This document shows, in pieces, positions 23,418 to 30,832 of a stretch of 34,685 nt of DNA (positions within the stretch are counted from its first letter, which is position 1; every line of letters begins with the position of its first letter). Under the pieces are notes generated by a model. The model saw nothing but the letters and a program-made list of their open reading frames with translations. It had not been told where the DNA came from and made no database searches. The position numbers and the translations under genes are program-made. The stretch comes from an uncultured Clostridium sp. (GTDB lineage: Bacteria; Bacillota; Clostridia; TANB77; CAG-508): assembly GCA_948468275.1 (NCBI GenBank), contig CAOKHI010000020.1:1-34685 (forward strand), read 5' to 3'.

Positions 23418-26030
23418 ATGGCAGAGTATTCTCCAATGATGCAACATTATTTAGAAACAAAAGAACAATATAAAGATTGTATATTATTTTATAGACTAGG
23501 TGATTTTTATGAAATGTTCTTTGATGATGCAATAACTGCATCAAGAGAACTTGAAATAACCTTAACAGGTAGAGAATGTGGACAAGTTGATAGAGCACCA
23601 ATGTGTGGAGTGCCTTTTCATGCAGTAGATATATATGTTGCAAGACTTATACAAAAAGGTTATAAAGTTGCTATATGTGAACAATTAGAAGACCCAAAGC
23701 AAACTAAAGGTATAGTTAAAAGAGATGTAATAAGAGTAGTAACACCAGGAACATTAATAGAATCTAATTTATTAGAAGAAAAAAAGAACAATTATATAAT
23801 GTCTGTATATAAAAAGGGTGTATTTTTTGGAGTATCAATTTGTGATGTTTCAACAGGAGATTTTTATGCTACACAAATTAATCAAAATAATAATTTTGAA
23901 CGTCTTTTAGATGAAATTTCACGTTTTTCACCTGCTGAAATAGTAGTTAATAATTTACTATATGAAACAGAAGAAGAAATAAAAAAAATAAAAGAAAGAT
24001 TTGGAATATATGTTTCTTTACTAGAAGATGATAATTTTTCAGAAGATACCAAAAACATATTAGAAAATTATACTTTATATACATCAAATGAAGTAAAAAT
24101 AGATGATATTTCTGATAAATTATTTATAGTTACAGCAATTAATGGTTTACTTAGTTATTTAAACAAAACTCAAAAAGTAAAATTAGAGCATATAAATAAG
24201 ATACAAATATATAATACAAATAAATATATGTCTTTAGATATAAACACAAGAAGAAATTTAGAATTAACAGAAAGAATGCGAGATAAAGCAAAAAAAGGTA
24301 CACTTTTATGGGTATTAGATAAAACGTGTACATCAATGGGAGGAAGAAATTTACGTAGATGGATAAATGATCCATTAATAGATATAAAAGAAATTAATTT
24401 ACGATTAAATGCAGTAGAAGAATTAAAAAATAATGTTATGCTTAAAGGAGATTTAATTGAAGGATTAAAGAAAGTATATGATATAGAAAGATTAATTGGA
24501 AAAATATCTTATGGTAATGCAAATGGAAGAGATATGGTTTCACTTAAAAATTCAGTAGCACAAATACCATTTCTAAAAAAAGTATTGTCTAATACAAAAT
24601 CTGATTTATTGGTTAAATTATATAATGAATTAGATGAGTTAAAAGATGTATTTGAACTTATAGAAACAGCAATTGTTGATGAACCACCAATATCAGTAAA
24701 AGAAGGTGGAGTAATAAAATCTGGATATAATGATGAGATTGACAGACTAAAAACAGTTACAACAGAAGGAAAAAAATGGTTGATAGAATTAGAAGCAAAG
24801 GAGAAAGAACAAACAGGAATAAAAAATTTAAAAATTGGTTTTAATAAAGTATTCGGATATTTTATAGAAGTTACTAAATCTAATTTAAGTCAAGTGCCAG
24901 ATAGATTTATAAGAAAACAAACATTAACAAATGCAGAAAGATATATTACAGAAGAATTAAAAGAATTAGAAAATCAAGTATTAGGTGCTGAAGAAAAACT
25001 AGTTTCATTAGAATATGACTTATTTTTAGAATTAAGAGCAACACTTGCATCAAAAATAGTAAGAATTCAAAATTCAGCAAATATAATTTCTAATTTAGAT
25101 GTATTAGTCTGCTTTGCAACTGTTGCAGAAGATTTAAATTATGCAAAACCAGAAGTAAATGATACAGGAAAAATTAATATTATAGCAGGGCGTCATCCAG
25201 TAATAGAAAAAATGTTACATAGTGGTGAATTTGTAGATAATGATACATATTTAGACGAAGAAGATGATAGATTATCTATAATAACAGGACCTAATATGGC
25301 AGGAAAGTCTACATACATGCGACAAGTAGCACTAATTACACTAATGGCACAAATAGGAAGCTTTGTTCCAGCAACTAGTGCAAAGATTGGTGTAGTGGAT
25401 AAAATATTTACAAGAGTTGGAGCATCAGATGATTTAAGTATGGGACAAAGTACATTTATGGTAGAGATGATGGAAGTTGCAAATATATTAAAAGAAGCAA
25501 CAAAAGACAGTTTAATAATATTAGATGAAATAGGTAGGGGAACATCTACATATGATGGGCTATCCATAGCATGGGCAGTAGCAACATATATTGCAGATAA
25601 AGAAAAATGTGGAGCAAAAACGTTATTTGCAACACATTACCATGAACTAACTGAACTTGAAGATAAAGTAGAAGGAGTAAAAAATTATTCAATAGCAGTT
25701 AAAGAAAAAGGAGAAGATATAATTTTCTTAAGAAAGATTATTGAAGGTGGAACAGACGAAAGCTATGGAATACATGTAGCAAAGCTTGCAGGAGTACCAG
25801 CACAAGTGGTAAAAAAAGCAAATGAAATATTAAAAAGATTAGAAAGAAAAAGTGCATTTTCGCAAAAAGCAGAGCAAAATGATAATAAAAAGCAAACAGC
25901 AGGACAATTAGATATGTATAATTATAAATTAGCAGAATTAGCACATGAAATTGATAAAATAAACCTAAATGACTTAACACCAATTGAAGCATTAAATACT
26001 TTAGTTAAGCTAAAGGAAAGTATATCATAA
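23418..26030 (+). CDS. mutS: DNA mismatch repair protein MutS
   Basis: 870-residue MutS, the mismatch sensor. The mismatch-recognition domain has FYRLGDFYEMFFDDA near residue 29-43 (the Phe-x-Glu wedge), followed by connector, lever and clamp domains. The ATPase has Walker A GPNMAGKST (about 623-631), the ABC-type signature region, DEIGRGTSTYDGLSIAWAV (Walker B) and ATHYHEL. Length and motif order are normal, and no frame damage is seen. It is translated from a ribosome site inside the end of miaB (GAAAGGAAG) and belongs to the same operon. mutL, which often follows, is not in this window. Confidence 0.96.
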   Translation: MAEYSPMMQHYLETKEQYKDCILFYRLGDFYEMFFDDAITASRELEITLTGRECGQVDRAPMCGVPFHAVDIYVARLIQKGYKVAICEQLEDPKQTKGIVKRDVIRVVTPGTLIESNLLEEKKNNYIMSVYKKGVFFGVSICDVSTGDFYATQINQNNNFERLLDEISRFSPAEIVVNNLLYETEEEIKKIKERFGIYVSLLEDDNFSEDTKNILENYTLYTSNEVKIDDISDKLFIVTAINGLLSYLNKTQKVKLEHINKIQIYNTNKYMSLDINTRRNLELTERMRDKAKKGTLLWVLDKTCTSMGGRNLRRWINDPLIDIKEINLRLNAVEELKNNVMLKGDLIEGLKKVYDIERLIGKISYGNANGRDMVSLKNSVAQIPFLKKVLSNTKSDLLVKLYNELDELKDVFELIETAIVDEPPISVKEGGVIKSGYNDEIDRLKTVTTEGKKWLIELEAKEKEQTGIKNLKIGFNKVFGYFIEVTKSNLSQVPDRFIRKQTLTNAERYITEELKELENQVLGAEEKLVSLEYDLFLELRATLASKIVRIQNSANIISNLDVLVCFATVAEDLNYAKPEVNDTGKINIIAGRHPVIEKMLHSGEFVDNDTYLDEEDDRLSIITGPNMAGKSTYMRQVALITLMAQIGSFVPATSAKIGVVDKIFTRVGASDDLSMGQSTFMVEMMEVANILKEATKDSLIILDEIGRGTSTYDGLSIAWAVATYIADKEKCGAKTLFATHYHELTELEDKVEGVKNYSIAVKEKGEDIIFLRKIIEGGTDESYGIHVAKLAGVPAQVVKKANEILKRLERKSAFSQKAEQNDNKKQTAGQLDMYNYKLAELAHEIDKINLNDLTPIEALNTLVKLKESIS

Positions 26031-26099
26031 TTTTGTGGTTCTTTTCTAAATCGTGTGGGTAAGTTTTAATAATGTTTAAGTTTCGGTATTTTTTAAGAA

Positions 26100-26140
26100 A
26101 TAACAAAATTAATGCAGTATTTTATTATTACTTTAATTTT
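26100..26140 (+). terminator. Weak terminator-like hairpin after mutS
   Basis: ACAAAATTAA (about 26103-26112) can pair with TTAATTTTGT (about 26132-26142) across a long A+T loop; T-rich sequence follows. Stability is low, so this call is tentative. Confidence 0.35.
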
Positions 26141-26142
26141 GT

Positions 26143-26171
26143 TTGCAATTTTACATAAAAGGTGGTACAAT
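26143..26171 (+). promoter_or_regulatory. Promoter of the unknown Cys protein gene
   Basis: TTGCAA (26143-26148), 17 bases, TACAAT (26166-26171). An AGGAGG ribosome site sits at 26194-26199. Confidence 0.65.
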
Positions 26172-26208
26172 TAGGTTACAACAATTGTAAGGTAGGAGGA
26201 AAAAACTA

Positions 26209-26571
26209 ATGACTATTGCAGCAAAAATGATTAAAGATTTTGAGGTTAGGTATATTAAACAAGGTACTAACCTAAATTCAGAATTATCACAAGAGGATAT
26301 ACGGAAGCAAATTTTAATTGCTAAGTATATGAAGCATGAAGAAGAAATAAAAGCAGTCCTCTATGAATGTTACAAATGTCCAATATATTGCATTGAATTA
26401 GACTTAAGAGCACAAGAAGAAATAGCTCATATATTGGGTACAGATATGCAATATGGAGGAGGAAGAGAACTAGTTGAAGTATTTAGAGCAATTGGCTTTA
26501 GCTGTCAGTCAATGGGGGCAAGAAAGTTATTAATTGAGCCAATAGAAGCTATTATGAGTGTTGACTTTTGA
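26209..26571 (+). CDS. Conserved-looking protein of unknown function with Cys cluster
   Basis: 120 residues, no signal peptide or membrane segment. I do not recognise the family. A predicted helix (28-50) leads to C54-x2-C57-x3-C61 in ECYKCPIYC, with C99 further on; three closely spaced cysteines plus one could bind zinc or an iron-sulfur centre. The second half (AHILGTDMQYGGGRELVEVF, GARKLLIEPIEAI) looks globular. The AGGAGG ribosome site and promoter make it a real gene. Codon 32 is CGG (26302-26304), the only CGG in the window read in frame without needing a shift; a +1 shift there would stop four codons later. It is a single-gene unit with a strong terminator. Confidence 0.7.
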   Translation: MTIAAKMIKDFEVRYIKQGTNLNSELSQEDIRKQILIAKYMKHEEEIKAVLYECYKCPIYCIELDLRAQEEIAHILGTDMQYGGGRELVEVFRAIGFSCQSMGARKLLIEPIEAIMSVDF

Positions 26572-26614
26572 TGATCATTAGTTTTAAAACAAAAGTTTAT
26601 TGAATTGCAATAAC

Positions 26615-26655
26615 ACAAAAAAACAGGTAAGTGTAACAACTACCTGTTTTTTTGT
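26615..26655 (+). terminator. Intrinsic terminator
   Basis: ACAAAAAAACAGGTA (26615-26629) pairs perfectly with 26641-26655, 11-base loop; the 3' arm supplies T7. Confidence 0.9.
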
Positions 26656-26658
26656 TAG

Positions 26659-26687
26659 TTGAAATTTATATATATTTGTGCTATTAT
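26659..26687 (+). promoter_or_regulatory. Promoter of the TfoX-ferredoxin-larC group
   Basis: TTGAAA (26659-26664), 17 bases, TATTAT (26682-26687) with an upstream TGC extension. Confidence 0.55.
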
Positions 26688-26731
26688 ATTTGTTGAATAA
26701 TACATAAAGAAACATAAAAAGGAGTGGTGAT

Positions 26732-27031
26732 ATGGCAACAACAAAAGAATATAAAGAATTTATAGTAGAACAACTAGATTTATTAGACAATATTACTTGT
26801 AGAGCAATGATGGGAGAATATTTATTATATTATAATAGTATTTTATTTGGAGGAATTTATGATAATAGGTTACTTATAAAAATTGTAAATAGTAACAAAA
26901 AATATAGTTTACAAGAGGAAATTCCTTATAAAAATGCAAAACCAATGTATATGGTTGAAGATGTTGAAAATAAGGAAATGCTAAAAGAAATTGTTATAGA
27001 AACTTGTAAAGATTTGCAAGTAAAGAAATAA
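26732..27031 (+). CDS. TfoX N-terminal-domain protein
   Basis: 99 residues matching the TfoX/Sxy N-terminal domain: ITCRAMMGEYLLYYNSILFGGIYDNRLLIK is the family signature region. In proteobacteria TfoX controls competence, but stand-alone N-terminal domains in Firmicutes are widespread and have no established role. The C-terminal TfoX domain is absent. AGGAGTGGTGA gives a ribosome site before ATG 26732. The ferredoxin gene follows after 25 bases, so the genes are probably co-transcribed. Confidence 0.82.
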   Translation: MATTKEYKEFIVEQLDLLDNITCRAMMGEYLLYYNSILFGGIYDNRLLIKIVNSNKKYSLQEEIPYKNAKPMYMVEDVENKEMLKEIVIETCKDLQVKK

Positions 27032-27056
27032 CAGATTATATTTAAGGAGGAAACAA

Positions 27057-27242
27057 ATGGAAGAAAAATTAAAAATAATATTAGAAAGATGTCCACAAAA
27101 TCACAAGTGTCCAGCAGTTAATGTATGTCCTGTTGGTGCATTATCACAAAAAGATTTTGAAGCACCTAAAATAGATTATACTAAATGTATAAGATGTGGC
27201 AAATGTTCAAATTTTTGCCCTAAAAAAGCTTTAGTTTTATAA
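27057..27242 (+). CDS. 4Fe-4S ferredoxin-like protein
   Basis: 61 residues. The second half has a canonical cluster motif C-x2-C-x2-C-x3-CP (CIRCGKCSNFCP). The first half has C-x5-C-x5-CP (CPQNHKCPAVNVCP), a non-standard spacing typical of a common small Clostridia ferredoxin-like group, so one or two clusters may form. It is an electron carrier or an accessory iron-sulfur protein in the cytoplasm. A strong AAGGAGGAA ribosome site precedes it. It lies between the TfoX gene and larC, probably in one transcript. Confidence 0.88.
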   Translation: MEEKLKIILERCPQNHKCPAVNVCPVGALSQKDFEAPKIDYTKCIRCGKCSNFCPKKALVL

Positions 27243-27286
27243 AGATTATGGAGTTTTAGTAGTAAATTCCCAAAAAGGAGAAAAAA

Positions 27287-28456
27287 TTGAAGATATTATA
27301 TTTTGATTGTTCAAGTGGCATTAGTGGAAATATGACACTTGGAAGTCTTTTAGAAATAATAGGAGATGAAGAATATTTATTAAAAGAATTAGATAAATTA
27401 AATTTAGATGGCTATAAGATTGAAATTTCTAAAAGAAATAAAAATGGAATTACAGGAACATATGTAGATGTTATCTTAGAAAAAGAAATTCATCACCATC
27501 ATGAACATAGAAATTTATATGATATAACTCAAATAATTCAAAAAAGTGAAATAGATGAAAAAAGCAAACAATTAGCAATAAGAATTTTTATGAGGGTAGC
27601 AAAAGCTGAAGGTAAAGTACATAATAGACCATTAGAAGAAGTGCATTTTCACGAAATAGGTGCAATAGATTCTATTATAGATATAGTTGGAACAGCAATT
27701 TTAATTAATAAAATTAATCCAGATAAAATTATTTCTAGTGTAGTAAATGATGGACAAGGATTTATAGAATGTGCTCATGGAATTATATCAGTACCAGTGC
27801 CAGCAACTAGTGAAATATTTGCAAATTCAAATGCAAAATTCAAACAAATTGATATAGACACAGAACTTGTAACACCAACAGGAGCAGCAATTATTTGCGA
27901 ACTTGCAGAAGAATTTACAACAATACCTACTATTACAACAAAAAGAATTGGGTGGGGAGTAGGTTCAAAGGATTTAAAAATACCAAATGTATTAAAAGTA
28001 TATTATGGAGATATGGAACAAACAAAAGAAACATTTGTCGTAATGGAAACAAATATTGATGATTGTAATGGAGAAGTATTAGGCTATACAATGGAGAAAT
28101 TATTTGAAAATGGTGCACTAGATGTATTTTATACACCTATATTTATGAAAAAAAACAGACCAGCATATAGATTAACAGTAGCATGTAAAATAGAAGATAT
28201 GCTTAAATTGCAAAACATAATATTTAGAGAAACAACAACAATAGGGATTAGATATCGTTTCGAATCTCGTACAGAATTGGGAAGACAGCAAATAGATATT
28301 GAAACTAAATATGGAAAAGTTTTAGCTAAAAGAGTAGAGAATAATGGGGAAATTTATTTATATCCTGAATATGAAAGTATAAGAAAACTAGCCAAAGAAA
28401 ATGATATTCCCTTAAAAGAATTTTATAATCTAAAAGAATTAGAAGATATATTTTAA
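27287..28456 (+). CDS. larC: Nickel-pincer cofactor nickel insertase
   Basis: 389-residue LarC-type protein that inserts nickel into the pyridinium-bisthiocarboxylic mononucleotide, making the cofactor of lactate racemase and related enzymes. It begins MKILYFDCSSGISGNM, the family hallmark, and has a His-rich stretch EIHHHHEHRN (about 68-77), HFHEIGAIDSIIDI and CNGEVLGYTME further on. In Lactobacillus plantarum larC is split in two frames and needs a programmed frameshift; here it is one open frame. TTG 27287 follows AAAGGAG at good spacing. LarB and LarE, which build the precursor, are not in the window, so they must be elsewhere or the role has changed. Confidence 0.88.
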   Translation: MKILYFDCSSGISGNMTLGSLLEIIGDEEYLLKELDKLNLDGYKIEISKRNKNGITGTYVDVILEKEIHHHHEHRNLYDITQIIQKSEIDEKSKQLAIRIFMRVAKAEGKVHNRPLEEVHFHEIGAIDSIIDIVGTAILINKINPDKIISSVVNDGQGFIECAHGIISVPVPATSEIFANSNAKFKQIDIDTELVTPTGAAIICELAEEFTTIPTITTKRIGWGVGSKDLKIPNVLKVYYGDMEQTKETFVVMETNIDDCNGEVLGYTMEKLFENGALDVFYTPIFMKKNRPAYRLTVACKIEDMLKLQNIIFRETTTIGIRYRFESRTELGRQQIDIETKYGKVLAKRVENNGEIYLYPEYESIRKLAKENDIPLKEFYNLKELEDIF

Positions 28457-28459
28457 ACA

Positions 28460-28502
28460 TTATATTTATATGAATTTATAAGAAAAAATTATATAAATAT
28501 AA
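28460..28502. repeat. A+T-only inverted repeat after larC
   Basis: TTATATTTATAT (28460-28471) pairs with 28491-28502. No T run follows, so its role as a terminator is doubtful. Confidence 0.4.
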
Positions 28503-28587
28503 TTGCTAAGATATAGAAATTTGAAAGATAAAATATAGCATTGAAATTTATAATAATATTGGATTTTAATATGAAAGGGAGAAATAT

Positions 28588-30075
28588 ATGGAAAATATGC
28601 TAGAAAAACTAAAAAAAGTAAATTTAAAATATGTTCATTTAGTAGTAATAATAATAGGCAGTATTTTTATATCTTTATCTATATTCCATACTAATATATG
28701 GTTTGATGAGAGTTATTCGATTGCAATAGCTAAACATAGTTTTATAGATATATGGCAAATTAGTGGAAATGATGTCCATCCTGCTTTTTATTATTTTTGT
28801 TTACATATATTAAACTTAATTTTTGGAGATAATATAATAATATATAGAATTTTTTCTACTTTGACAATAATTATATTGAGCATATTAGGATATACTCATA
28901 TAAAAAAGGATTTTGGAGAAAAGACAGGTATTCTATTTTCGTTTTTAGTACTATTTTTACCAGTGTCTGCTCAATATGCTAGTGAAATAAGAATGTATTC
29001 TTTAGGAATGTTACTTAGTACAATTATGGCAATATATGCATATAGAATATATAAAGGAAAAATAAATAAAGTAACATACATTATATTTGGAATTAGCAGT
29101 TTATTAGTTTCTTATACACATTATTATGGATTAATATTAGCAGGAATTATTAATTTAATACTATTTATATATTTATGCAAAAATAGTAAAGAGAAGAATA
29201 ATGATTTGATAAAATTTTTAGTAGTAGCATTTTTTCAAATTATACTATATATTCCATGGCTTTTATATTTTATAAAACAACTATCAGGTGTTTCTAGTGG
29301 ATTTTGGATTACATTATCTTTTCCAGAAACATTATACGAGATATTAACAATGCAATACAAAGGAAATTTAAGTATGTTTCCTATAATATTATCTACTATA
29401 TTTTATTCATATATAGTGTATCTTGTAGCTAAAACTAAAAAAGAAGAAAGGAAGCCAGCTACATGGTGTTTTACTATTTATATTTCAATAATTTTAATTG
29501 TGCTATTTATTTCGTTATGTATGCAAAGTGTAATTTTATTGTATAGATATTTATTAATTATAACAGGTTTATTAATATTTGCTCTTGCTTTTTTTATGGC
29601 AAAGGATACAAAAGTAAAAAGAATAATAAGTATATGCTCAATAATACTTATAGTATCAATTACTAGTAATGTTTTGGCAATTAAAGAAAATTATAATCAT
29701 AATAATAAAGAATGTATAAATTATATAAAAGAAGAAATACAGCAAGGAGATATTATAATATATTCTAATGTTATTAGTGGTGCAGTTATAACAACAGAAC
29801 TTTTAAGTACTTCTAATATATCATATTTTTATGACAAATATTCGTGGAATGTAGATGAAGCATACAAAGCTTTTGCTCCATATATGCAAATAAAAGATAC
29901 ATTAGAAGAGATATTAGATAATTATAAAGGACGAATTTGGATAGTAGAAAATGGTAATACAAACGAATTACAAAATGAAATTGAAGAAAAATACAATATT
30001 GAAAAAATAAAGGATAAGCAATTTAATATACCATACAAAAACAACTCATATACAATAGAACTAATAATAAAATAA
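28588..30075 (+). CDS. GT-C-fold glycosyltransferase, family 39/PMT_2-like membrane protein
   Basis: 495 residues with about 10-12 hydrophobic helices. The first luminal loop has HTNIWFDESYS (D40, E41), the acidic motif of ArnT/PMT-type lipid-linked sugar transferases, and NDVHPAFYYF (61-70), resembling the family's DxHPPLYY. The next region (SAQYASEIRMYSLGMLLS) is also typical. It probably transfers a sugar from a polyprenyl-phosphate donor to a cell-surface acceptor on the outer face of the membrane. The acceptor is unknown. AAAGGGAG precedes ATG 28588. The DUF1294 gene follows after 16 bases and may be co-transcribed. Confidence 0.82.
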   Translation: MENMLEKLKKVNLKYVHLVVIIIGSIFISLSIFHTNIWFDESYSIAIAKHSFIDIWQISGNDVHPAFYYFCLHILNLIFGDNIIIYRIFSTLTIIILSILGYTHIKKDFGEKTGILFSFLVLFLPVSAQYASEIRMYSLGMLLSTIMAIYAYRIYKGKINKVTYIIFGISSLLVSYTHYYGLILAGIINLILFIYLCKNSKEKNNDLIKFLVVAFFQIILYIPWLLYFIKQLSGVSSGFWITLSFPETLYEILTMQYKGNLSMFPIILSTIFYSYIVYLVAKTKKEERKPATWCFTIYISIILIVLFISLCMQSVILLYRYLLIITGLLIFALAFFMAKDTKVKRIISICSIILIVSITSNVLAIKENYNHNNKECINYIKEEIQQGDIIIYSNVISGAVITTELLSTSNISYFYDKYSWNVDEAYKAFAPYMQIKDTLEEILDNYKGRIWIVENGNTNELQNEIEEKYNIEKIKDKQFNIPYKNNSYTIELIIK

Positions 30076-30091
30076 ATAAGGAGACAAATAT

Positions 30092-30406
30092 ATGTCATTA
30101 TTTGAAGATGCTTTAACAATTGAAGAGATTTTTTCTATACAAAATATTTTAATATATTTAGTTATAGTTAATATATTAGGATTTTTAATAATGTTTATAG
30201 ACAAAAGAAAAGCCAAAAGAGATGCATGGCGAATACCTGAAAAAACACTATTTATTGTTTCAATGATTGGTGGAAGTCTTGGAACATTAATTGGAATGTA
30301 TGTATTTAGACATAAAACGAAGAAATTAAAATTTAAAATAGGATTTCCAACTATATTAGTAATCCATTTAATTTTAATAATATATATAGTAGTTAATGTT
30401 TTATAA
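30092..30406 (+). CDS. DUF1294 membrane protein
   Basis: 104 residues with a short N-terminal extension, one hydrophobic helix (about 22-38), the DUF1294 core MFIDKRKAKRDAWRIPE...GGSLGTLIGMYVFRHKTKKLKFKIGFP, and a final helix. The family is widespread, small and membrane-bound, with no established function. AAGGAGA precedes ATG 30092, and the gene likely shares a transcript with the glycosyltransferase before it. A long terminator follows. Confidence 0.88.
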   Translation: MSLFEDALTIEEIFSIQNILIYLVIVNILGFLIMFIDKRKAKRDAWRIPEKTLFIVSMIGGSLGTLIGMYVFRHKTKKLKFKIGFPTILVIHLILIIYIVVNVL

Positions 30407-30414
30407 TACGATTT

Positions 30415-30467
30415 AAAAAATATGCAAATCTATCACGTTTTTAGTGATAAGATAGGCATATTTTTTA
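30415..30467 (+). terminator. Intrinsic terminator after DUF1294 gene
   Basis: AAAAAATATGC and ATCTATCAC (30415-30436) pair, with small bulges, with GTGATAAGAT and GCATATTTTTT (30443-30467). The long stem and T run are clear. Confidence 0.85.
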
Positions 30468-30832
30468 TTTGCAAATAAATGTATGGTACACATAATAGAT
30501 TTTATTTAATAACAATGAAAAGTTAACATATAATCTGAAAAGAGATGTGAATAAAACATGTCTTGAAAGTGACTAAAAACAGTTATTCACAGAGTTATCC
30601 ACATTATCCACAATTTAAAAACAATAAAGGATACATAAAATACAATTTAAATAGTAAACATAAATACAATAATATAGTTAAATTGTTTGAAAATTATTAT
30701 ATATGGATAAAGTATTGTAAATATATATTCTATATAAGATAATTGCATATATGAAATAAAAATTTGTAATAAATAAAATAATTAATTATAAAATTGAAAA
30801 AATGGAAAATACTATATATAAAGGAGAATGTT
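30468..30832. other. 365-bp gene-free region with DnaA boxes and A+T-rich stretch
   Basis: After the terminator at 30415-30467 it contains four perfect DnaA boxes (30546-30612), then about 200 bases of nearly pure A+T, and the ribosome site of the hydrolase gene (AAAGGAG, 30820-30826). No reading frame is credible. Confidence 0.85.
30546..30612. promoter_or_regulatory. Cluster of four DnaA boxes
   Basis: TTATTCACA (30583-30591), TTATCCACA (30595-30603) and TTATCCACA (30604-30612) lie on the + strand, and TGTGAATAA (30546-30554) on the minus strand. All match TTATNCACA exactly. A one-mismatch box TATGGATAA lies at 30702-30710. The density and the flanking A+T-rich DNA point to DnaA binding, either as an origin, a titration site or a regulatory site. 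Confidence 0.8.

Noticed and set aside
27287-28456. Programmed frameshift in larC
   Set aside because: The gene is one open frame of normal length with no CGG codon.
30546-30612. Certain call of the chromosomal origin
   Set aside because: DnaA boxes and A+T-rich DNA are there, but dnaA, dnaN and rpmH are not, and gene direction does not switch. Kept only as a DnaA-binding cluster.
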